Both the position numbers and the translations under genes were made by a program. 64,000 nt of DNA from Amblyornis subalaris. Its lineage: Eukaryota; Chordata; Aves; Passeriformes; Ptilonorhynchidae. How positions within the stretch are numbered: the stretch's first letter is position 1; each line of letters opens with the position of its first letter. The stretch is from positions 2,753,930 through 2,817,929 of the forward strand of contig JACAXG010000063.1 in assembly GCA_018881555.1 (NCBI GenBank). The letters are read 5' to 3'. Positions 40,027 through 53,633 of the stretch are shown here, one piece after another. The notes under the pieces are model-generated. The model searched no databases, was not told the DNA's origin, and was given only the letters and a program-made list of their open reading frames with translations.

Positions 40027-42999
40027 CTGGCACAGCATTATGTGGAGATGCAGCTGGTTTTGGACACTTCACCTCTCTTGAAAGAGCAGCTAGAAGTGAA
40101 ACAGANGGCCTCAACATTTTTGGTAACAAGAGCTGGAAAGTAGAACAGGAGGATATAATTTGTAGATTATATGGTATGGCTTCTGACTGTGCTTTGGTTT
40201 TCATATAGCCTTGAATTATTTCAACATTTTCCAGTAAGAAAGTATTCTTAAATTGAAAGCTTTCCTGTATACACAGAGTAGCTGGGACAGCTCTGTAGTT
40301 GATGTCTGTCTGACTGTGCTGTGTAACTTCTGTAGAGAGAGGCACTAAAAAAAGTGGAGTGCTTGACTGATGCTGAAGTTTATTTCTTGCTGTNTTCTTT
40401 ACTGGTCTCTTGGCCCTACCATGAACTGTGAGTCTTTTCTCACTGAGTTGACATTGACTTGTTTTTTCTGACCAACACCACTTACATCCCTAGTGTTGTC
40501 TTGCTTTATGTAATTTTTCTATTTAATGTAGTGTTTAACATAGGAAGCAGTTGTTTAGCTGCTAAAAGCCTACCAAAAACAAAGTTAGAAAACTGACTGA
40601 TATTTAACGAGGGAAAAAACCCACAACCCTGCAGGGTATTACATAGCAGGATAATTAGGAATTAGCATGTGTCATTAGTGCCCCAGTACTCCACCCTGCC
40701 CTCGGAATGACTGTCCCACAGGGATGGTTGCTCATGGAGTGGTGCCATGTGCCNTTTGGGATACTCAATTTGTAGCCATGTAGTTGCCTTCCTGAAAGAA
40801 CAACTTCAGGATTGCCTAAGACAAATTAGAACTAATTTTATTCCACTTAATCTCTGGTTCTTCTGAGGTTATGATTATTAAGCATTNCATATGTGAAGCA
40901 CATTTTTTTCTTTATGTGTCTGTCTGTAGCATCATTCTTAGTCTGTGTGCAAATATCATCAAATGACTCCCCCCCCACCCTGTTCTAACATAGAGGTATC
41001 TAATAAAAAATTAAAAGAGAAGCCCCCAAACTTAGTCTAATATTTAACTTACTAAATTGGATGGAGGTCATGTCCGTATGTGGTTTCCTGTTCTGCAGCT
41101 GTTTTTTAACTCTTCAGCATTTTCATTCGACGTGTACAGAGGATTGAGCTTATGTGAGACCACTGGCTCTCTCTTGCCAGGCTTGTATGAAATAATGCCA
41201 GTGAAATACACGTACAAGCATTTTATTCACCAATGTTTATAGGTCATATTCCCCCAAGATACAGAATCGGTATCAATGTAACCATTTCGAAGAAGGTGGT
41301 GTTATATGAATGTGGAATGCCAAATGTGTAACAGCAACCTCAGCCCTTCCCTCTCCTTTACTGACACAATGAAAATTCTAATAGAAGTTAATTACTTTCT
41401 AATTAGTGCTGTTCTCTCTTCTGACACAGGAGACCTGTGATAGACCTGCAATTTCCTAGTTTTTGCATGGTTCTTGTTTTGGGTTTCCATGTGTTTCTGA
41501 TGGTGGGTGNCAGGCTGATGTCACACAGAGGCTGTGTGTACCTCCTGGAAAGCTTGTTAGTGTTAGTTTGTAGTTGCTTAAATATGGCAAAAAGCTGCCC
41601 TACTGGGTGGTGTGGTTGTGTTTAATTTGTACATCCCACCACCATGTATTGCACACATGTGTGCTCTCAGTCCTTGTTGGTCATGAGTAGCATCACTGGT
41701 GTGTCATAAGATGTATGAAATTGGATGCAACAACTCATTTCTCCTTGCTGTTGTGCTTCAATTTTAGCTTTGCTTCTTAAGTTTATAAAAATATTTTCAA
41801 ACATTCTTCCATTTTAGTTTTGGTGGCTGTGCCTTTATAGAGAGCTCTTTTGTTTTTGAGACAAACTTAACGTTTTGTCAAGCAAGTGATTTGCAGNTTT
41901 TCAGGTGAAAACAAAAATGAAAGAGTAGTGTGTTTTTAGCAAATCAGAAAGTACAAGTATTCTGTGATTTAATGGCAGTCATCAGTGGATTCATTCTGCA
42001 GTTTTTAAGTTACAGTGATGTAGCTTAATTTTTCTTCTGCATGAATTAGTGTCCATGTAGTTCCTCTTACATATTCTTGGAAGGTTTTCCTGGACTTTTT
42101 CGGTAGAGAGTGGTTACAGATAAATCTCTGAAGTTTCTCTGTGTATGTGGCATCTCTAAATTTCCAGTGGTGAGCTGTGAGGACAAGTGAAAGCACCTGT
42201 TCTGAAAATGGGCTGTGACCAGCTTGTTGGAGGGGACATTTGGTGGCCTGCACTTGTACTTCTGAAGTGGGCAGTGCAAGAAACTCCTGCAATAAGAAAT
42301 CTGATGGTTGTAATCTAGCAGGGATTTTTGGAAAAACTTCAGAGCTGACCTCTGAGCTTTTTTGCCTGACTGGTTAATGTGCATAAAGTGTGCCTTTGTC
42401 CCAGTGCCACTGAACCTTCAAGTACTTCAACCCAAATCTGACAGGAGATGAAAATCCTTAAGGTGCCAGAGGTACAAACAGCATCTGCAGAGTAGAGGGA
42501 AGATGCGAAGTAGTGATTCCTGCAGGGTTAAAAGGAAGAAGTTGGTAGTTATCCTTGCTGTTCTGCAGTAGCTGTTTGGCTTATCAGTGCGTGCGTAGCT
42601 CTTGTAATTCAATAATATGCTTGATGCCTTTGCATGCTATAGAAAACAAAACAGAGATCTAGGGTGGTTCATTCTTGTCTGGGGAGAGTAGTAGTGCAAA
42701 TCTGAAAAAGCATCAACAGTGAAATATAATTAAGACCAGTGGTGGTTGATAAGCTTGTTTACATTTGTGTGGCATGACAGCAGATTCTCTTCTTCAGCAG
42801 AATGTGGCACAAAGACTTGTGGAGTGACGTGAGAAAAGCTTCCTGACTTCTGAAATGGAAATAGTTTCCTGATGTTGACTAAGAGCCTGTGTTCTTAGTT
42901 CTCTCTCCAGCCCATTGCTCAATGCTTGCTTCTCATGACTGACACTGCCACTGCAAGAGGAACAGAAAACTGCAGGCAGGCCAGGGAACTTTTTTCAAA

Positions 43000-43135
43000 A
43001 AAAACCGGGACAAAACAGCCATACCCTTCTCCTCCTGTCCCAAATCCAAACAAAAAACCCTCCACCCAGCAACCAATCAAACTAAACAAAAAGCCACAAA
43101 CCCCCCAAAGCAGAAGACATCCCCACCCAAAAATG
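43000..43135. repeat. A/C-rich low-complexity tract
   Basis: About 135 bp of plus-strand A/C-rich DNA, very similar in character to the tract at 26,240-26,372. It creates a false 138-codon open frame (42,926-43,342) rich in Pro, Lys, Gln and Asn. Confidence 0.7.
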
Positions 43136-43779
43136 TATTGGGGGAAGGGGAAGAGAGTGCAGGCTCAGAATCCTGTCAAGATAACTGTAGCTGTTTATAC
43201 CTGTACTTACAGGACTCTCTCCTCAAAGCAGTGCATTGCTGTATTTAATTTTTCTTCTTTTGGGTGGTTTGGTTGGGGTTTTAACCGTCCCTTGAAGAAA
43301 CAAATATTTTATAGTGTCTTGCTTGCTTTAACTAGTATGTAGTATCTTGTGCCAAACTTTTGTACGTCTGAGCCTATGAGTAAGTATCTGAAAAATTACA
43401 ATTAGCCCAGATTGTTTTAAAATACACTCCGGTGCTTGACATCTGAAATACTGTAATGTGGGATTCTTCACATATTTCCTCTAAACACTGTCTCTTAACT
43501 GCAGCTGCTTGAGCAGATGCCTCTTTAGGACTATCAGTACTACTAGGTATCCTTAGGAATTCAAGTTTCTGCCATTCCACTTGGAAGGAAAAATGCTTTA
43601 TGCCTGTAAATTAACTTTAGTGGGGAGTCATACTTACCTCATTGATATAGCATAATTAGTTCCATGGNTGGGGAATTCTTCCATTGCTTGGAAGCCTGTG
43701 GGTCTACCGGGAGTAGTGGTCAGTCCTATTCTGCCTCGTGGTAAACACACAAGGGTCGGTGTCTCCCACCTGAGCCCTT

Positions 43780-44000
43780 GGGGCACGGAATGCACCTGGA
43801 GAGAGTGTGTTGGGGCAGCACCCGGGCCGGAGTCGCTGGCTAATCTGTGTAATTATTTTGAGTATTTAAGGATCTGCAGTTAAGCAGCCAGCTTTGCCGC
43901 CTTAATAGCATCTTACGCAATGGGACCCTTCCCACGCTCCTGGCTGGCTCAAGGCGACGTGGCACGGCGGAATTTTTAGTGTGCAAAAGAGGTAGGAGTG
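43780..44000. promoter_or_regulatory. CpG-retaining pocket with C/EBP-type site
   Basis: A GC-richer island of about 220 bp in AT-rich intron 2 keeps about ten CpGs. It contains TTACGCAAT at 43,913-43,921, a full match to the C/EBP consensus TTRCGCAAY. It may be an enhancer, but conservation was not assessed. Confidence 0.3.
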
Positions 44001-47000
44001 CAAAGGGAGTCGTTGAAAAGGGACTATGTGCAATTAAGAATATTTTCTTTTGCAAGTCATAATATCTTTTTTTGCTTCTCCTGAAGTTTCTTTTACAACG
44101 GTTAATCCATTTTTTGTTTTTTTTTTGTTTTACATTGAACGAACAGTTACATTACTAGAGAACTGGGAGCTGAAAGGGATTGATACTCTGGGTATTAATG
44201 TATGACGTGGTTTAACACAGTCTTTTCTTATTGTTTGTCAAACTTAGCTTTTTATTTAAACTGGGTTTTAAAGAAAATATTTTAATTTTTGTACTTTTCA
44301 TTTATAATCCAACTGAGTTTCCAATTGTTTTTTTGTATTTTTCATCAGCCATAGTCTTAGGCTGCTGTGTGGTGCAACAGACAATTTTATTGCATGAGTG
44401 ACCAACGCTTTGAAATGTGATCGTTGGCTGCTGATGTTGCTGAGCCAGACAAGAGCCCAGGAAAATAGGGTAAATTGTGTTGGAAAGATGGCCTCATGAA
44501 ATTTTCCAAGCAGCCCTGTGTGAGTACAGTAGGGTAGTACTTTTTGCCAGTACTGAATGAGGAAACTGTAACTTGCTTTCTGAGTCCTTTGTGCAGCCAG
44601 CACATCGGCCTGTCCTGTCCCTAACAAACATGTTATCTTTGGATTGTGTTCCTTGTGTACTTTAACCTTTTTGGGTATTCCCCTTTGGCCCTTCATTGGA
44701 GTGTTTTGGGGCCCTTCATTAGGAAGGCCTGTGCTCTATCTCCCACCCAGCATTATCAACATTAGGAAACAGAGAGTGTTGTTGGGAGAGGAGGAAGGAA
44801 GTTAGACTTCAAAATTCTCCGGTTTGGAACCAATTAGGTTTTTTTATTGTTTTTGTTCCTGTTACTAAGCCTAACTTTAAAATAAATTCCCTTTATGTGA
44901 AGTACAGTAGGAACAAACTATGACTTCACTTTCAGGGTTTTTTTTTCCCGTTTCTTTCTGATTTTAGTTAGATGCTACAAATGGAAATGTGATTAAAAAA
45001 AATGAGGGTTCTGCTTGTATTGACATGGTTCTTGATTCCATGAAAGCAGAGAGGTCAGAAATTCCTCTTCCTTGTTTACCTCTGTGTTACCATCCCACAG
45101 AAATGGAAGGGTGAGGGCTCTGCAAAGGTGAGCAGAGCAGGATGGGGTGCATTTTCCAGTAGTGTTACTCTGAATGCATGTTTGTGCAGGGAAGGTTATC
45201 NTGAGGAAGGTTTCTTCTGTTCTCTCCTAGCTAACTTCTCTCTGTAAAATCTGTGTACTGCCTGTGTTAAGAAATGAGTGGAGAAAGTGAGTTATGTATT
45301 TGAGAGTTGCTTTTGATAAGAAAAATGTAAACATTTTCATGAGAAGTATTTCCTGAGAATGCAGAGCTGGATTTGCTTTCCCTAGAAAACATCTGAGAGC
45401 TGAGTTCTAGGCGGCAGTCAATTTTCACAGCATCAAAATTGAATCGTCTTTAAACTAAAAAAAAAAATCACCTATGTTGAAAATCAGATGTTAGGTTCTT
45501 GGTTGGCTGCAAAACGTATTTAGCCTTCCAACCTGTGACTGATGTATGGTCTAATTTCATTAGAACAGGTAATCCTGTGTCATGCATCTCTTGAATGTTC
45601 TTTGCAGCAGTTTTTTTTAGAGCACTTTGGGAACAAATTCATGATGAGCTTGGTGTAATAGTTGCACACAGGATAAAGAAAATAGCTTATAGGTTTGTTC
45701 TGGAAATGATGACTTGACAGTAGCCTCCGGCAGTGGAATTTAGCTATCAATAGTGTGTTAATCCAGTTAAGTAGAGAGCCTTTCATAGGGAAATAAGAGT
45801 CATGTGTTCTAGCTAAATAATTACCTTTAAAGTAATCATGCAAATTGTAAACATTGCCTCGATATTTTTGTGATGTCTTTTTTTGACACAGTTATGACAC
45901 AGCAATAACTCCTTATCGAAGCAGTGGCACATGCAGTGGCTTTGGGTGGTATTTATTTCAGAACATTCTTGTCTAAAGCTGTCTTGATACATGTAAGCAC
46001 TGACTTCATCAGCTAGTTTTTGCCTGTTCCTGTTTACTGTTTAGAAAATACCAAAGGTATGACAATTGTAATTAAGCTGGCGTTTATACGCCGCTTTTAA
46101 ATCATCGCAAGCTTGCATTGAGACACACTGATGATTTGGAGAAGTTTATGAAGCCAGTGCTCTGTTTTACCTGGCTAAGTAGGTGTTCCTAGGGGTCAGT
46201 TTTCACCCTGGAGATCCCCTGGACACAGTTCAGCTCCCATCCTCTTCCCCCTCCGGAGGTTAGGCGATGAAATCACCCAGAAGGAAGAAGAGCCAGTTAA
46301 ATGCATGATGACTTACCTCAGTTAACTCCTAGTGGAACTCTAATCTCTCAATACATAGATTTTTAACATACTTTTTTTTTTTCCATGCTGAACAGTGAAA
46401 CAAAAAAACCTATGATTTCACTTGTCTCTCATTTCAGTGGGTATACTGGCACCAGTGGGGCATAAGAAATACTCAACACAGTGAGGTATGTGCTTATTTT
46501 GTAGAACGAATTGGGTAGAGCTGGTAACAGTGTGCATTGTTAAGATTGCCACACCATTCTTCATTGAAAGGTGCTGCTACAGAGTCCTTAACCCTTCCAG
46601 ATGTAAGACATTTGAGCACAATTGTTTTGTTTCAGATGTTTGAAGCTGATTGTAGGGTTGATTTTTTATTTTTCTGCTGATGAAACCATAACCAATCAAA
46701 GTTGAGCACCGCCTCTCCCTGATCTTGGCAGATAAAATCTGATGATGGTAGTTAGATTGGTTGGTTGGTGTTCCTGACAATTTACCATGCTGCTTTGAGG
46801 TTGGAAAGATGGTGGAATCAAGTGAGTGGCAACCTGTCATCTGCCACAGTTCATATGAACTTAAAATGAAATCAGGGATATGCAACTGAGTCTATTTTTG
46901 TCATATTTACAATACTAAAAATGATTTAGAAACAGGTCTGGCGTCTTTGAGAAACCTTCACACCTATGGTTTTATAAATCACGTAGACCTGTTTCCATCA

Positions 47001-50000
47001 GCTTTAACTGCTGCAGCTCCATAGATATGTTCCATAGTTGGGGTTATAATTTGCAAAAATGATCACTTCTCATTCTGTGGAGCTGTAACCACTTTTGGGA
47101 AAGCACTTAGTAATCATAATGCACTTTACTGCTACATGGTGCTTAATAAGCCTTAAAGTGAACACTGTAATATTACATTGGCCATCCTTGAGAGCATAAA
47201 ATGGTAGCAGAATGTAATGTTCTCTGTTTTGTAACAGGGCTATCTTGCCTTTTATTTCCAAGGACAGTTGTTTGAGGTCGCTGAGGTAAAGGCCTGTTTC
47301 CTTGGTACCTCACCAAAGCAGCTTTTTGTCTTTAGGTACTTACAGTACCCTACCAAGGCTTGATAAGTCACTGACATACTTTTTGCAGACTTTAGTGATT
47401 TTCATCTTCAGATGAAAATTTATTTCAAAAATGCAGCTTTGGGGATTTTTTGGATGTCTGCTGGATTTTACGTCTTTCTTGGTTGGTTATTTTTAGTTAT
47501 TTATGTTTATAAAAAATCTGTAATCTTAAATCACAGTACAAGCTGATTTGCCTAAGGTCATTTGCAGCGTCAGAGGCAGAAAATAATAATAATAAAGAGT
47601 TTGTTTAGTTCTGAAATGACTAATGAAAATAGTTGTATTTATCATTATGCTCTAATGGACTCTTCCTCATAAGGTTATGTTACCAGCCTCTAAGTCTCTT
47701 CTATTTTGATTTTGATGTAGATCTGATACTGTTCTTGTTTCCAACTATTTATTCTCAAGAGGCTATTTCTGTATAAGGCTTCAAGTATTCCAGCATCTCG
47801 GCAATTGCCTGATAATGGATAATTCTGATGCTCATGTATCGTTACATTCCAGCGTCGTCATTAATGTATACGTTGTTTACAGAGCCTTGTCAAGGCTGGT
47901 TGACAGCAGTTCTTCCTGGGTAATTCTAAACAAATTTGTAAGTCTGTTTTGGCAGTGGGATTACTGCCAAGGATTTATTCAGTATATTGCCCTGCTTGTG
48001 ATAGTTTATGCTACCCTATTCATGAATAATACAATTTCTTGTTCGTGTATAGTCAATACTCTTTACTGCTGTCAATCTTAATATCACCATTTCACAAGGA
48101 AGACATTCGGGAAAACTGATTATGGGGGAAATCGTGTTACACAAAAATCCCACTGAGCTGATGATAATGATGCTGTCTGATTTCACCTATAAACTTTGGT
48201 CAGTGCCAGACCCAAAAGAGCTATAGGAAGTTCCTGAATATAGAAGAAAACCACAAAGATTTCCCCCACCAATGGAAGTGTGTGTGTGTAGGGACTGTTC
48301 AGATTGCAGGCAGCTAAGTAGGACATTGCTGAAATGGAGCTGGAGTTGGCTGCTTTTGGGAGGTGTTTTTTTATTTTGATAAGAGATTTATTTTTTTTCT
48401 CCCGATTTTAGCATGTGCAGGTTGCACTTAGATTTGCAGGTTGACTTCTTCCTAAAAGTGAGAAGCACAATGTAAAACTGCCAGAAAACTTAATGAACTT
48501 GACTCAAAAGGAAATGTTAACTCTGTTAGCAAAGGCACAGCAAGGCCAGTGTGGGAGCCTTACTAAAAAGCAATGACATAATGCAGGGCTGGCCTTTGAA
48601 AGTTTGTCCTATCAATTTGTGATGTGACAACACGATCTAAAAATAGTTCCTGGGACTAAGAAAAGGTGACGCTTTGATTTGAGGGTTTCTTTTTTTTCCC
48701 TTGGAAAATTCATATGTGCTGGAAACAAAACAAGTGTGAATTCTCCATATCTCCAAGGAAATCACAGATACCCTTTTAGTGGAGATCTTTTCAAGGAGCA
48801 GGAGTTCCTGGTAAATACTCCCACTGTGCAGNTTCTCATAATGCTGTAGCCTTTAGGGCAGTGTTCAGGGTTTGGCCATCACATGCAAAACAGTCCAACT
48901 TCACAATTATTTTATTTTTGCAATTTTTGTTAGTTGTTGATGCTTTGAATGAATTTTTAGTTGACATGTTTTGGTTTTGCATTTTGGTGCGAGTCATTTG
49001 AAAGTTGAACCCAGAATATCACCCTGGCGTAGTATGGTACTTGGATTATGGGCTTTATGTGGTGTATATTTCAATTCTCAGTTCAGGACATATTTGAGAG
49101 TGCTTCATAATCTTTATTGGTATTATATGAATTTTCAGTAGTTCAAAAGAAATGACATGTGTTCAGTAGTTGTGACAGTAGAAATAACTACTGCAATTAT
49201 TTTTTGAAGTTCGGGAAATGTTTATCGCCCCTCACACTTTGCCAGCAGGGCCTTGCGGGGCCTTGTGAAATTCTGTATAATTCTTTCTCTGCACTTTGAA
49301 AAGAGCAGGCAGCGAAAATAACTTTCCTTTTCCTCTTGGAGAGAAAAGTTTTACAGCCCCAGCTCAGGGCATCGAGCAATCCATGTGCTTCAGCCCAATT
49401 TGAGCAGTAGCTCTTCTGTAAATGAGAGGAAAGTTCCTTGTCTATTTGATCCTTGTTGCTTCTGTTACTATTGTCAACAAGTGTGCCTTTTCCTAACATG
49501 AGTGTTTGTCTATATTGGGAACAGAATGAAGTTTTTAGCCATAACTAATGAGCTGCTTGCAATTATTAGTGTTCTGGACTAGACTCAAAGGATTCACTAA
49601 GATGAAAGGCTCCCATTATTAGCCGGTTATTATCTAGATCTCATTTTTATCTTTTTTTTTTTTCTTTAAACTGCACTACCTGTTTCTAACTTTCATTTGC
49701 TCACAGCAAAATTTTAACATTCAGGCTTGATTAAAAAGAATTCCCAGTATAATCTGGATACTCTTGATTGCTTCCTCTAGTGTGGTGGTAGAGGGTCTGG
49801 TTTTTAGTATTAGATATTGAGCAAGAACTGCTTTAAAAATGATATCAATATTTATGTAGTGAGAAGAAGAAATGAAAAAAAGCTACACCCTATGTTTTAA
49901 TGTTTGGCTAGACAGATTTTTGTATGTAAATTTACTCCAAAAGTCTGTGCAAAGCAGAGCTTGCAGAAATGCTGGGGCTCTGCAGTAGTCGCGTTCCTGT

Positions 50001-51839
50001 CGTAGCATGTTGTCAGGGGCCGATGTGACATCAATCTGAGTGTAATAGATACATAGTTAAGCAGTTTATTTTGGGATCCAAAACTCTTCTAAGAATAGAC
50101 AGGCTCTCCTTTCAACAGGAAAGGACAAATAAACTAAAATGGGATAACAGGGAAGGAAAAATAGGAAAAAAGCAGAGAGGAAAAAGCATCTGAGGAGAAC
50201 AATAAAAGGGAAAAACCAGCAGCCTTGTGCTGGTGGGGTTCAAGGCTGGGGTGAAACATTTGGAGGGACCATTGCATATGGATTCTTTCAGCAGACTGGT
50301 GTCGTGGGAAGCAGGTGATGGGACGTGCTGGAAGGCTGAAGTCTTACAGTCTAGCCTACCAAAACAGACTCATGTAGTTTTCCTCGGGAGCAGTCTATAG
50401 GTTTAATTCATCAGGGAGAGAAAAAAATAGCCTTTTAAATCTTCTGAAGTAATTTCTTAGCTGTGTCAGAACATTACCAGCTGATTTTCCATAGTGGCCC
50501 AAAGCCCAGACACTGCTGTATTTCCCCCTGGTTATGTGAGTGGGATCACTAAGCCATGGGTAAGGATGAGACTTGTTCTGGTGGTGTCATATTTACACCA
50601 TGGGTCTAATCATAGAAATTTGTATGGGAAAAACTTGCCAAGTCAGCCAGTCAGTTCACTTGGCAGAGCAGCATAAATTACTACAGCAGTATCCAAATTA
50701 AAATTAAGGTTGTTTAGTGTTGGTATGTACTGTATGTTGTATTTTTCTGCGTTATTCTATGGCAGTTACAGATCCCCAAAGGACGTTGAGCCAGGCATGT
50801 AACTGTTTGGTATGAATCTAGCAGTACATTTAGTACCTAGAAACTTTAAAAAATATTTTTATTCACCGAAAGGTCTCTACTAGCGTAACCTTGAGAAAGC
50901 AGATTTAGTTTCATGTATTTTAATTTATCTGCCCCAGTTGCTGCTCTGTAGGTTTTATGTCATAATTTTCTCATAATGTTTCTATTATTTTTAATTTTTT
51001 GTTTTTAATTTAGCAGCTGACATACATATTAAGTGTCTAGATAACACTTTATGTAGGGGAATATCCAAAGTGAAATNGATTCTGGTGTTCCACTTATTTA
51101 GTGAACAGGACATGAATCTCCAATGTGAAGCTGTGGCATCAACACATGAGATTTTGCAAGACATTACTTTTTAAATTGTATGTGCTTTGAATATTTGAAT
51201 TCTAAGGGATCACATGTTTTTGTTAATAGGATTGTTTTTTAAAAATATTGGTTTCTTCTACGAGTCTTGCTTGCTTGTCTTTCAAAATTGAACAGCTTTA
51301 ACAAGCCTACTGTCTCTATTTATCCTGATGTCATGTTGTCAGTGTTGAATCTTGGTTTGACAATGTTTTTATAATCCAGTATCACTACATAAATTATCTG
51401 TAATGAAAAGATGGAATTTTTTCTAAGATTACAAATTTCTTTTTGTCTTTTTTTTTTTCTTCTGACATTTTTTCTTTGAGGACAGAATTGTGTCATGGTC
51501 AATGACCTTCAGGCTACAAATCAGCATACTAGCCAGTGCAAGCCTTATTCCAATATTGTATAGAACTCTATTAGGAAGGTGAATAAGAAAAGCTTAATAG
51601 TTTGTATGAATAGAGCATGATCTCAAGGTCTGAGATAGATGAGTGACATGACATCACTCTGCCTGCTTAGGGATACTTGTGTTGATTTTTGGGGAACTTT
51701 CTATAGTTCAAACAATGTAAACTCAAGACCTGCAGCAGGCAGGTGCGTTGTTGCCCTGTGTTGGAGGGCAAACTTCTTTGCAAATGTTGCTGCAGAATGG
51801 AAGAAATTTTCCTTTGTTTCTTCAGGGTAGACTTTCCTT

Positions 51840-51925
51840 TGGTCTTGTTTTCGGGGTTTTTTTTGGTGTTTGTTTGTTTGTGGTTTTTCATTTGTTTGGT
51901 TTTTTGTTTTGTTTTTTGGTAATAG
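51840..51925. repeat. T/G-rich low-complexity tract
   Basis: About 85 bp almost entirely of T and G, with TTTG and GTTT units. It is the strand complement in character of the A/C-rich tracts elsewhere. No coding signal. Confidence 0.7.
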
Positions 51926-53617
51926 CTAGTTAAAATAGAGTAATATGTTATGATTCACTGGATTCTTGACATAACAGCAATATCCTTGTGTTCTCTGTTT
52001 TCTTACCTGAACTATGCCAATAACAGAGACTCTCATGCTAATCAATCACATTAGAAACTAATTCCTCTTTCCACTGTTTTTTGTCTGGTGGGGTTTTTAC
52101 GGCAGGATCTGTTTGCCTGCTTCTTTAGGACCACCATGATTTTGTACCCTCAGTTTAGTTGTAGGACTGTTGTCATCAAGGGTTAAAGCACAAAAAGCCT
52201 TTGCACAAAACTAACTTACAAGGTCTTGTTCTCGACAAGGATGCTACAAGCAAATACTGCCATGCTTATTGCTCTTTTGTAGAAACTCTATCGGTCCTTC
52301 TGCTGATGTGTTTGGGCACTGCAAGTCCATGTAGACTTAGAAATTATTCCCACAGAATCAACAATTACAAAGTAAAGCGGGGGTGGGGGGAAACTAAATT
52401 CGGACGTGTCTGATTTGTGAGGCCTTGAAACGTCCCACGCTGTGCTGTTCTCACTCTTGTGCTCCTTGAGAGCTGGAAATTGTTGCCAGTGTTTGATCCT
52501 CTCCTTGGGTGGAGGTCAGCTTGTGGCTGACACCAGCCCCGCTGCTTGGTCTTCCACAGCCAGTCGTGCTTGTCTTAACTGTGATTGTTGTTCTGAACAA
52601 GATCATTTCAAGTCAGCTTTTCTACAGAAATAATCTGGACAATTCACCAGCTCATCTTGGGGGTTTGTTTTGTACAAAACCTCTGTGCAAGGTTTTGGAT
52701 GTTTTCCTTTTCTGGGCAGAGGCAATGTCTGTGTGACCATCTCTTGCAACCTTGGACCAGTGCAAGGATAGAGCACTCCAGGGTGGTCTCACAGTTAAGA
52801 GTAAATTGTACAAGCACAAGGGCACAAAGGGTATTGCCAAAATTCAGTTATTGGTAAGTAACCTCATTTGACACTTAAAATATTGATACTTTGCTATCCA
52901 AAATGTAAATGTATCAAATAGCAGACTTTATTTATCAATAAAGCATCTGAAGAGTTTCTCTACACCGTTTTCTTCATTCTATTGCCGCATCAGTCTCTGC
53001 TTTGCTTAATTTTCATGTAATTCAAAAACTGCTTAACATATCGAGTATATAAATAAATCACTCAGTAAGTCTTTTTGAGGAAAATCAAAATCATGAAAAG
53101 GCAGAAGCATAAACATCTGGTTTTAATAAAATCAGCTCCNCATTTCATGAGAGATAGTGAATAATTGGAAAAGAGACTACTGAAATCACTTGTGTTATTA
53201 TTCTCATCTGAAAAAATCAAAAAGGAATAACTAGATAATGATTATCTTAATTTTTTTGGTAAGTGGTAAGAGAAGGTATATTAGTTTAAAGTTTGTGCTT
53301 GCTCTTTCAGAACAAAATAATTTTTCAGTATCAGGAAAAACATCTAGGATAGTTTGTTTTTAATTTTGTATGATTTGATTAAATTACCTAGGATTTATTT
53401 CTTTGTCTCATTTAATTTCTTGTTGAATTTTCTTCTCCCCATTTGGCTATGAGCCCTGTGTTCTAAAGAATTTTTTTGCAGTGATTGCTTCTTTTTTTAA
53501 GTAGTGTTTCTTTTTTTACATATGTGGGCCACTTTCTATTTAAGATTTTTAAATCCTACTCTAGGGCAGATCAGGGTTCAAAGTTAAACTGGCAGCTGCA
53601 TGTCAGTCTTATACGAG

Positions 53618-53633
53618 ATATATATATATATAT
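53618..53633. repeat. (AT)n microsatellite
   Basis: Eight AT units in intron 2. Confidence 0.85.

Noticed and set aside
42926..43342. 138-codon plus-strand frame
   Set aside because: Created by the A/C-rich low-complexity tract; the composition is Pro/Lys/Gln/Asn-rich with no protein similarity.
44683..44722. Repeated GCCCTTCATT 24 bp apart
   Set aside because: Two short copies only; a small local duplication with no sign of an element or site duplication.
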